NCBI GenBank assembly: GCA_946480685.1
Contig: CAMLLI010000371.1
Span: forward strand, 1-5,353
Source: an uncultured Flammeovirgaceae bacterium
Lineage (GTDB): Bacteria > Bacteroidota > Bacteroidia > Cytophagales > Cyclobacteriaceae
DNA: 5,353 bases
Direction: 5' to 3'
Shown here: positions 1 through 5,353 of the stretch, piece by piece
Position numbering within the stretch: the first letter of the stretch is position 1
How the letters are laid out: every line of letters starts with the position of its first letter
Made by a program: the position numbers and the translations under genes
Notes under the pieces: generated by a model
Databases searched by the model: none
Told to the model about the DNA's origin: nothing
The model's input: the letters and a program-made list of their open reading frames with translations, nothing else

Positions 1-3000
1 GTGAGATCGAGTTCAGCAAATTTGGCGTGTGCTGTGTGCTTTACATTTTCAAGGGCAATGTTATCACCAAAATTGAGCACACGCACTATATTCAAATCAG
101 TTGCCTCATTCGCCTTCAGCATCGGGCTGCGCAGTACTACGGTGGCATTTGTACCAATGGAACGAACGGGAGCTGCACCCTTATCATAGTAGGAAACGGT
201 AAGCAGGTATGCACCTTGTGTTTCGTTACCGGTAGTAACTGTACCGTTCAACGGAAGTTTCTTCGCGACTTTCTCATCACCCAAAGACAATATATAGTTT
301 ACCATTTCCTTAGCGTCCTCCACACTGATCTGCGGGTGAGCCGCCATTTCCGTAGTGCCCCAAACACCGGAGCCACCTTTAATAATTTTGGCAGCGAGGT
401 AATCTATAGCACCGGTTTGTGTTTTATACTTCGCAGCAACGTCTTTATAGCTTGGTCCGGCTGAACGCTGATCTATAATGTGACAGGATTTACAATCGCT
501 CTTCGCGATCAATGCTTTACCGGGTAATTCTGCCGTTGGCATCTGGTGACCTTGCGCCACTTTCGTCATATCAAAACCTTTCACATAGTCGAAGGAGATT
601 GTAACAGCCTCGGCAGCAATCTTGCCGTCAGCGGTAGAGCCATCCTCCTTGTCGGTAACTTCAACACTATATTTCAGTTTTGTGTTCGGGAAGAAGAACG
701 TTTTATTTCCTTCCGTGATGGATGCTTTGATCACCGCAGGTTCGTTACCCGCAGTTACCTGCGTAACGGCATTGGCGCTGTTACCTTTGTCATCGGTAAC
801 TTTCAACTTCGCATTATATACTCCGGGTTTATCCAGCGTTACATCGAAGTTGCCGTTGTTAGAGTTATAGGTCTTGCCGGCTACTTCCAGCATATAGCTC
901 AGGCTGTCACCGGTATCATAATCCATACTTCCCTTCGCAGAGAATTTAACGGCCAGCGGTACAGCACCGGAAGGTTTATCAACCGCGAGCTTTGCTACCG
1001 GTGTACGGTTGCCTCCGTTGTAATCGATGCGAACCAAACGTGCATCGAGGTTCTGTGCAAACCACTTGGTACCATACTCGATCATATATAGTTTACCATC
1101 CGGACCGAATGCCATATCAATAATGTTATTGAATGTAGTATTGGCCATGAACGGTTCCATATCCATGATCTTGCCTGCCGAATCAAGGCTCACTAAAAAT
1201 ATCACGTTACGCATCCAATCGTACGCAATCAGTTTACCATCGAAGTAATCCGGGAAGGCTGCATCTTTACCTTTATACTGATCGCTATAGTATATCGGGC
1301 CGGCCATAGCGTTACGTCCGCCTTCCTTCAGCATCGGGAACTCTTCTGACTTTGCGTAAGGATAGTATATCAACGCTGGCTGCGCTGGCGGTAATTCTTT
1401 CTTACCGGTATTGTTTGGCGATTCATTGAGCGGCCTTGCAGGATCCCATGCATTACTGCTTTTCGCTGTTGCAAAGTCATGTTTTCTATAGGCAAAGTTC
1501 TTCCCTACAAAATACGGCCAGCCATAGTTACCAGGCTTGGTTGCCATATTTACTTCGTCATGACCACGCGGACCGCGAAGCGAATCTGATTCGCCTGCAT
1601 CGGGACCAACTTCACCCCAGAATAATGTACCGGTCTTTTGATCGACTGAGATACGATAGGGATTGCGACAACCCATCACATATATTTCAGGGCGTGTACC
1701 GGGCTCACCTTTAGCAAACAGGTTTCCTTCCGGTATAGTATAGGTACCATCGGGTTCAGGATGAATGCGTAGTATCTTTCCGCGAAGGTCGTTGGTATTG
1801 GATGATGACTTCTGCGCATCAAACGGACTGCGTCCTGCACGCTCATCAGACGGACTAAATCCTTTTGATTCAAAAGGCGATGTGTTATCACCGGTAGATA
1901 AGAAGAGATTTCCTTTTGCATCAAACGTTAATGATCCTCCGGTGTGGCAGCAGGTCTCCCGTTGTGTCGGTACTTCCAGAATTACTTTCTCGGAAGCCAT
2001 GTCCACTTTATCGGTAAACGTAAATCGCGACAGGATGTTAGCCGATTTCTCAGCATGCGCATAGTATATATATAGCCAATGATTCTTATCGAAGTCCGGA
2101 TCGGCAGCTATACCCAACACTCCGTCTTCGAACTTGGTGCCTATATTGAGCGTGTTTACTACGTTTACTTTTCCATCTTTCGGATCGTATAGTTTCACAT
2201 CGCCTTTGCGTTCAACAAAAATGATACGGCCATCGTTGAGCACTACCATTTCCGTTGGTTCGTTAAGGTTGAAATCAAGAACCGTTTTTGTAAAGCGATT
2301 GTCTTCAGGAGCAACTTTCGCGGTAGCTTTCTTGTAATCGAGGTCCTTCTCTCCCATCGCGTACTGTATACCCTGCAACACGTGCTGCATGTAGAGCGAG
2401 TCGGAATAACTCTCGTGTGTGTGACCCATACCGGTATAGAATGAACGGCCGCCATCGAACTCATGATACCATGCTATCGGATGCTCGGCTCCGTTTTGTC
2501 CGCCCTGGTAAGAAGTCTCATCGAGGTTATAAATCACATTGATCTCGTCTGATATATTCTTGTAGTTATACCATTCGTCATTGCGCGTCCAACTATCGGG
2601 TAATGTATTGGGCCCGAACGGTTTTACTTTCTTCAATGTAGCATCCTGTATATGCGGGTGACTCTTGAAATATGCACCTACTAATCTGCCATACCACGGC
2701 CACTCATATTCCGTATCAGCAGCAGCATGTATCCCTACAAAACCACCACCAGCCTGTATATACCGCTTGAAGTGACTTTGCTGTTGAAGGTCGAGTACAT
2801 TGTTGGTTGTATTGAGAAAGATAACTGCGCTATATTTCTTCAAATTTTCTTCTGTGAAAACGCTGGCATCTTCGGTTGTGTCTACATCAAAATTATTCTT
2901 GGCACCGAGCTCGATCAGTTTTACTTTACCGGTACTGATCGATTCGTGACGAAAGCCGTTGGTCTTGGAAAAAACGAGTACACGTCCGCGCGATCTGTCT

Positions 3001-3059
3001 TGCTTACACGCCAGCAATAAACAGAACAATACCGCGATTGCTATATAAGATTGTTTCAT
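1..3059 (-). CDS. ThuA / PQQ-type sugar dehydrogenase / PKD / cytochrome c fusion lipoprotein (3' end outside window)
   Basis: One uninterrupted frame runs from the ATG at 3059-3057 to the window edge (1019 complete codons). Residues 1-18 are a lipoprotein signal with lipobox LLAC, lipidated Cys18. Residues about 26-236 are a ThuA-like domain (FSKTNGFRH at 30-38, GIHAAAD at 109-115, LVGAYFKSHP at 126-135). Residues about 262-680 are a glucose/sorbosone dehydrogenase beta-propeller: His372 in CCHTGG matches the usual catalytic-base region, RNP at 465-467 the usual PQQ-contact region, followed by a GNYGWP motif. Residues about 685-770 are a PKD fold, then a beta-rich linker. Class I cytochrome c follows, with CKSCH at 856-860 and likely distal ligand Met905. 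About 85 further residues are a beta-type C-terminal region of unknown role. Likely acts in the periplasm or on the outer membrane, oxidising a sugar with electron transfer to its own haem; cofactor and substrate are inferred. No Shine-Dalgarno precedes the start, which is chosen for its lipoprotein signal. The stop lies beyond base 1; I expect roughly another 100 residues from similar proteins. Confidence 0.93.
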   Translation of the reverse strand, partial: MKQSYIAIAVLFCLLLACKQDRSRGRVLVFSKTNGFRHESISTGKVKLIELGAKNNFDVDTTEDASVFTEENLKKYSAVIFLNTTNNVLDLQQQSHFKRYIQAGGGFVGIHAAADTEYEWPWYGRLVGAYFKSHPHIQDATLKKVKPFGPNTLPDSWTRNDEWYNYKNISDEINVIYNLDETSYQGGQNGAEHPIAWYHEFDGGRSFYTGMGHTHESYSDSLYMQHVLQGIQYAMGEKDLDYKKATAKVAPEDNRFTKTVLDFNLNEPTEMVVLNDGRIIFVERKGDVKLYDPKDGKVNVVNTLNIGTKFEDGVLGIAADPDFDKNHWLYIYYAHAEKSANILSRFTFTDKVDMASEKVILEVPTQRETCCHTGGSLTFDAKGNLFLSTGDNTSPFESKGFSPSDERAGRSPFDAQKSSSNTNDLRGKILRIHPEPDGTYTIPEGNLFAKGEPGTRPEIYVMGCRNPYRISVDQKTGTLFWGEVGPDAGESDSLRGPRGHDEVNMATKPGNYGWPYFVGKNFAYRKHDFATAKSSNAWDPARPLNESPNNTGKKELPPAQPALIYYPYAKSEEFPMLKEGGRNAMAGPIYYSDQYKGKDAAFPDYFDGKLIAYDWMRNVIFLVSLDSAGKIMDMEPFMANTTFNNIIDMAFGPDGKLYMIEYGTKWFAQNLDARLVRIDYNGGNRTPVAKLAVDKPSGAVPLAVKFSAKGSMDYDTGDSLSYMLEVAGKTYNSNNGNFDVTLDKPGVYNAKLKVTDDKGNSANAVTQVTAGNEPAVIKASITEGNKTFFFPNTKLKYSVEVTDKEDGSTADGKIAAEAVTISFDYVKGFDMTKVAQGHQMPTAELPGKALIAKSDCKSCHIIDQRSAGPSYKDVAAKYKTQTGAIDYLAAKIIKGGSGVWGTTEMAAHPQISVEDAKEMVNYILSLGDEKVAKKLPLNGTVTTGNETQGAYLLTVSYYDKGAAPVRSIGTNATVVLRSPMLKANEATDLNIVRVLNFGDNIALENVKHTAHAKFAELDL

Positions 3060-3075
3060 AACAGGTAGGAATTAA

Positions 3076-3107
3076 AAATGCCTGAAGATGTATATCCTCA
3101 GGCATTT
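3076..3107 (-). terminator. Intrinsic terminator after the DUF1080 gene
   Basis: A perfect 10-bp inverted repeat (AAATGCCTGA at 3076-3085 against TCAGGCATTT at 3098-3107) continues, after one A/C mismatch, into three more pairs (GAT/ATC) closing a four-base loop. Read on the minus strand the stem ends in a run of five T followed by AATT, the form of a Rho-independent terminator. It begins 7 nt after the DUF1080 stop codon and ends 16 nt before the ATG of the fusion gene. It therefore either ends the upstream transcript or acts as a partial terminator (attenuator-like leader) for the downstream gene. Confidence 0.8.
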
Positions 3108-3114
3108 GTTGTTG

Positions 3115-3822
3115 TTATTTCAATACGCGGATTTTGATATTTCTGAAGGAAACTTTGTCACCATGATCCTGCAAGGCTATATGTCCTTTTTTAGCTTTGC
3201 CGAAATCAGGCATGGTTTTGAACTTGCTGTTCTTTACCATTTCGTCCCATGCAGCATCGTGCATGGTGAAGCTCACTACTTTTGTTCCGTTCAACCAGAA
3301 TTCATAGTGGCTGTTCTTGGAAACAATTTTGGCAACGTTCCACTCACCGGCCGGCTTAACAGTTTCTTTTGCGCATGGAATCAGATCATACAGATCGCCC
3401 GCGCGGTGCTTGTGTATTTTAGCATCCGGGTGGCAGGAGTTGTCCAATACCTGCATCTCTGGTCCCGTCAGGTATACGGCGTTATATTTAGCATCTTCCA
3501 CTACATTGAAAAGTATACCGCTGTTGGCACACTCGCTTACTTTCCACTCCAGTGTAAGTTCATAATTTTCATATTCGCTATCGGTAATTATATCGCCTCT
3601 TCCCTCTTTCTCAGAGCTGTCGAGGTATAATTCACCGTCTGATACTTTCCAGGCTGCACCATCGGATTTGTTGTTGAAAACGTGCCAGCCTTTTGTTGAG
3701 GTTCCATCAAACAGAAGTTTCCATCCTGCTTTCTCTTCTGCAGGTGTTAACTTGTTCTGAGAAAAACTGTTGAAAGATGATACCATCATAAGTGCAATTA
3801 CGAACGTCCAGAAACGTTTCAT
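3115..3822 (-). CDS. Secreted DUF1080 protein, 3-keto-disaccharide hydrolase family
   Basis: The 235-residue protein belongs to the DUF1080 family (PF06439, now called 3-keto-disaccharide hydrolase), a concanavalin-like beta-sandwich. Characterised relatives cleave 3-keto-glycosides made by prior oxidation of the sugar. Residues 1-21 are a Sec signal peptide, probably cut within SFSQN, so the enzyme is periplasmic or exported. Family hallmarks run in order: LFDG (37-40) with GW (45-46), NSGILF (100-105), TGPEMQVLDN (119-128), HRAGDLYDLIP (139-149), EWN (160-162), NGTKVVSF (178-185), SKF (199-201), and GHIALQDHGD (213-222) before RNIKIR (227-232). The length is normal for a single-domain member. 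Cys130 and Cys150 flank a predicted active-site loop and could form a disulfide (inference). The frame extends upstream to Met codons at 3858 and 3882, but only the start at 3822 gives a normal signal peptide. It sits between cytochrome and ThuA-fusion genes and has hairpins on both sides. The exact substrate, and hydrolase versus lyase chemistry, cannot be told. Confidence 0.93.
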   Translation of the reverse strand: MKRFWTFVIALMMVSSFNSFSQNKLTPAEEKAGWKLLFDGTSTKGWHVFNNKSDGAAWKVSDGELYLDSSEKEGRGDIITDSEYENYELTLEWKVSECANSGILFNVVEDAKYNAVYLTGPEMQVLDNSCHPDAKIHKHRAGDLYDLIPCAKETVKPAGEWNVAKIVSKNSHYEFWLNGTKVVSFTMHDAAWDEMVKNSKFKTMPDFGKAKKGHIALQDHGDKVSFRNIKIRVLK

Positions 3823-3927
3823 CGGCGTTGGGTTTAGGTGGATGAAAGAAATGCCCATACAACGGTTAAGAAGATGGGACATTTCGGTTTGGGTTAATTG
3901 ATTGGGTGTAGTTATTATGAAAACAGT
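3823..3927 (-). promoter_or_regulatory. Leader region of the DUF1080 gene with repeated TTGGGT/ACCCAA motif
   Basis: This non-coding stretch of 105 nt lies between the hairpin following the cytochrome gene and the DUF1080 start codon. It is the only intergenic space large enough for a promoter in the window. I could not find a convincing Bacteroidota promoter (TTTG near -33 with TAnnTTTG near -7) and no Shine-Dalgarno. It does hold three copies of TTGGGT on the plus strand (3828-3833, 3889-3894, 3902-3907), which read ACCCAA in the direction of transcription; two are spaced 13 nt apart. A promoter or operator here is inferred from position only. Confidence 0.35.
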
Positions 3928-3959
3928 CGGGCGAAAGTATATATATATACCTTCACCCG
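3928..3959 (-). terminator. Terminator-like 32-nt hairpin after the cytochrome c gene
   Basis: The segment folds onto itself along its full length: CGGGTGAAGGTATATA pairs with TATATACTTTCGCCCG on the minus strand, giving a stem of about 14 bp around a four-base TATA loop. Two positions pair only as G-U wobbles, and only in RNA copied from this strand (they would be C/A mismatches on the other), so the structure is oriented with the genes. It starts 9 nt after the cytochrome stop codon. The U tract is weak: four T lie 3 nt beyond the stem. It may end transcription or protect the 3' end of a processed transcript. Confidence 0.6.
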
Positions 3960-3968
3960 CAGTTTACA

Positions 3969-4394
3969 TTAGTCTTTTGGTTTTTCACCATCCAGTGAAA
4001 GCACATACATCGCCATCTTTTCAGCATCGGCCTGTGATATATCTGCGTGTGGTGACATTGGGATCTCGCCCCAGTTACCGCTTCCGCCATTGATGATCTT
4101 GCCGGCCAGCATGGTTACGTTTGCCTTTGTGAATTCATACTTCTTCGCTACATCGGTATGAGAAGGACCAACAATTTTGTTAATCGGGTGGTGACATGTT
4201 TTACAATCGCTCGCATCTACGAGAGCCTGACCTTGAGCGATCTGGTCGTCTGGCGATGCAGCTTTAGGTTCTGCCGTTTCATAATCACTGTAAGCATCTG
4301 CCTCTTCTTTCTTCTCTTCTTTCTTCGATCCGCACGAGGTTAGCGAAAAGCCGGCCATTCCAACCAAGGCAATGAGTACAAATAGTTTTTTCAT
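3969..4394 (-). CDS. Small c-type cytochrome lipoprotein (class I)
   Basis: This 141-residue monohaem cytochrome carries electrons in the cell envelope. Residues 1-21 form a lipoprotein signal with lipobox LTSC, lipidated Cys21. Residues 22 to about 50 are a charged, low-complexity tether (KKEEKKEE at 24-31, then an acidic and Ala/Pro-rich part). The haem domain follows: CKTCH at 64-68 binds haem c with His68 as proximal ligand, and Met113 in IPMSPH is the probable distal ligand. The pattern KII-GGSG-WG (99-109) and the end YVLSL are typical of the c551/c552-like class. It has close resemblance to the cytochrome domain of the fusion protein in this window. Its start is 36 nt after the stop of the isomerase gene, so the two are probably co-transcribed. 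It probably accepts electrons from a sugar dehydrogenase, either the fusion protein or one encoded outside the window; the partner is inference. Confidence 0.95.
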   Translation of the reverse strand: MKKLFVLIALVGMAGFSLTSCGSKKEEKKEEADAYSDYETAEPKAASPDDQIAQGQALVDASDCKTCHHPINKIVGPSHTDVAKKYEFTKANVTMLAGKIINGGSGNWGEIPMSPHADISQADAEKMAMYVLSLDGEKPKD

Positions 4395-4408
4395 GTTCTG
4401 TGTTCTGT
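4395..4408. repeat. Tandem 7-bp repeat in the cytochrome leader
   Basis: Two back-to-back copies of GTTCTGT (plus strand) abut the cytochrome start codon, reading ACAGAACACAGAAC just before the ATG in transcription direction. No Shine-Dalgarno is present in this 36-nt spacer, and the A-rich leader is typical of Bacteroidota. The repeat may be chance. Confidence 0.5.
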
Positions 4409-4430
4409 GTTTATTGATTTGTATTGGGTT

Positions 4431-5353
4431 CTATATTCCTAAGATTCTCTTGTTGAGTTTCTGATCTTTACCGGTTGATGCAAAATCATCAAACGTTTTG
4501 TCTGTTGCGCGAATAATGTGGCTCTTGATAAATGGAGCACCTTCGGCAGCACCTTGCTCCGGATGCTTCATGCAGCACTCCCACTCGAGCACCGCCCAGC
4601 CTTCGTAACCATACTGAGTAAGTTTGCTGAAGATCGATTTAAAATCTACTTGTCCATCGCCCAGTGAACGGAATCGTCCCGGACGGTTGATCCAATCCTG
4701 GTAGCCTCCGTATACTCCGCTCTTTCCGGTTGGATTGAACTCGGCATCCTTCACATGGAACATCTTGATGAAGTCGTGATAGAAATCTATATACTGAAGG
4801 TAATCGAGTTGCTGCAATACAAAGTGACTCGGATCGTAGAGCAGATTGCAACGCTCGTGTTTACCAGTCGCTTCCCAGAAACGTTCGAATGTTATACCAT
4901 CATGCAGATCTTCACCCGGATGTATCTCATAGCAAACATCTACACCTGCTTTATCAAACGCGTTAAGGATCGGCAACCAGCGTTTTGCCAATGCAGCAAA
5001 ACCATCTTCAACCAATCCCGCCGGACGCTGTGGCCACGGATATACCGTATGCCACATCAACGCTCCTGAAAATGTAGCATGTGCTTTCAGTCCTAAATTC
5101 TGACTCGCCTTTGCTGCATATTTCAATTGCTCGATCGCCCACTCCGTACGCTCTTTCGGATTACCACGAAGTTCTTTCGGAGCAAAGCCATCAAAGAGTT
5201 CATCGTAAGCGCTGTGTACCGCTACAAGTTGTCCCTGCAAGTGCGTTGACAATTCTGTTACCTGCAGACCACACGATTCAATTATACCTTTCCACTCATC
5301 ACAGTAATCTTTACTCTCGGCAGCTTTCTTGAGATCAATGCAACGTGCATCCC
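4431..5353 (-). CDS. Sugar phosphate isomerase/epimerase-family TIM barrel (5' end outside window)
   Basis: The frame is open from the window edge (first complete codon GAT at 5351) to TAG at 4431, giving 306 visible residues; roughly 40 N-terminal residues are missing if the protein has the length I remember for close relatives (about 350). It belongs to the xylose isomerase-like TIM barrel superfamily (AP_endonuc_2 type). Counting from the first visible codon, the expected metal ligands are present: Glu142 in CYEIHPGED, Asp173 with His176 in YDPSH, His199 in FHVKD, and Glu256 in LEWEC. Members isomerise, epimerise or hydrate sugars and keto-sugars with a divalent metal. Some work beside DUF1080 enzymes in 3-keto-sugar breakdown, which suits this neighbourhood. 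No signal peptide can be judged because the N terminus is absent. The TTG at 5252 is an internal Leu codon, not a start, since homologous-looking sequence (IDLKKAAES) continues upstream in frame. It is followed 36 nt later by the cytochrome gene. Substrate unknown. Confidence 0.92.
   Translation of the reverse strand, partial: DARCIDLKKAAESKDYCDEWKGIIESCGLQVTELSTHLQGQLVAVHSAYDELFDGFAPKELRGNPKERTEWAIEQLKYAAKASQNLGLKAHATFSGALMWHTVYPWPQRPAGLVEDGFAALAKRWLPILNAFDKAGVDVCYEIHPGEDLHDGITFERFWEATGKHERCNLLYDPSHFVLQQLDYLQYIDFYHDFIKMFHVKDAEFNPTGKSGVYGGYQDWINRPGRFRSLGDGQVDFKSIFSKLTQYGYEGWAVLEWECCMKHPEQGAAEGAPFIKSHIIRATDKTFDDFASTGKDQKLNKRILGI

Noticed and set aside
546..1091. Plus-strand open frame of about 181 codons
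   Set aside because: It lies wholly antisense to the dehydrogenase, PKD and cytochrome parts of the fusion protein, has no recognisable motifs, and its amino acid pattern is that of a shadow frame.
1676..1924. Minus-strand frame of 82 codons inside the fusion gene
   Set aside because: It is in a different frame from the continuous dehydrogenase coding sequence, which shows no break here, so there is no evidence of overlap coding or a frameshift.
2063..2076. TA-repeat tract as a promoter element or microsatellite
   Set aside because: It encodes Leu-Tyr-Ile-Tyr-Tyr of a conserved propeller strand; similar TATA-rich words recur through these genes and fit the codon use (frequent ATA and TAT).
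3088..3630. Plus-strand open frame of about 180 codons, hydrophobic in places
   Set aside because: It is antisense to the DUF1080 gene, whose motifs are unmistakable, and begins inside the terminator hairpin.
3858..3882. Upstream Met codons for the DUF1080 gene
   Set aside because: They would put a polar extension ahead of a complete signal peptide; the start at 3822 gives a normal secreted protein.
5250..5252. TTG as start codon of the isomerase gene
   Set aside because: The same frame continues upstream to the window edge with family-like sequence, so this is an internal Leu and the real start is outside.
1..5353. CRISPR, tRNA, transposon or phage elements
   Set aside because: I saw no regularly spaced repeats, cloverleaf sequences, terminal inverted repeats or transposase-like proteins; coding sequence fills almost all of the window.

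Overview
The window looks like part of a chromosome from a member of the Bacteroidota, most plausibly a Cytophagales- or Chitinophagales-like environmental bacterium. Four things point there: moderate G+C (mid-40s % by eye), lipoprotein-type and 'SFSQ'-type signal peptides, no Shine-Dalgarno sequences ahead of otherwise clear starts, and the gene families themselves. All four genes lie on the minus strand, so transcription runs from high to low coordinates. Both window edges cut through genes.

In transcription order the layout is: (1) 5353-4431, a sugar phosphate isomerase/epimerase-type TIM barrel, 5' end missing; (2) 4394-3969, a small c-type cytochrome lipoprotein; (3) a GU-tolerant hairpin at 3959-3928 and a roughly 105-nt leader; (4) 3822-3115, a secreted DUF1080 (3-keto-disaccharide hydrolase family) protein; (5) a strong terminator-like hairpin at 3107-3076; (6) 3059-1, a very large lipoprotein, 3' end missing. 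This last protein fuses a ThuA domain, a PQQ-type glucose/sorbosone dehydrogenase domain, a PKD domain, a linker and a class I cytochrome c domain. The long open frame on the minus strand from 3059 to the window edge is the main coding content of the first 3 kb.

Together the genes suggest periplasmic or envelope-bound oxidative sugar catabolism. A dehydrogenase domain would oxidise a sugar and pass electrons to a haem c domain in the same chain or to the free cytochrome lipoprotein. ThuA, DUF1080 and the isomerase-fold enzyme belong to families associated with 3-keto-sugar (3-keto-glycoside) breakdown. This pathway assignment is inference from family membership and gene order; no substrate can be read from the sequence. 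The most noteworthy points are the ThuA-dehydrogenase-PKD-cytochrome fusion, the close paralogy of its cytochrome domain with the free cytochrome next door, the terminator hairpin only 16 nt upstream of the fusion gene's start codon, and a repeated TTGGGT motif concentrated in the leaders. I saw no tRNA, rRNA, CRISPR array, insertion sequence or phage feature.
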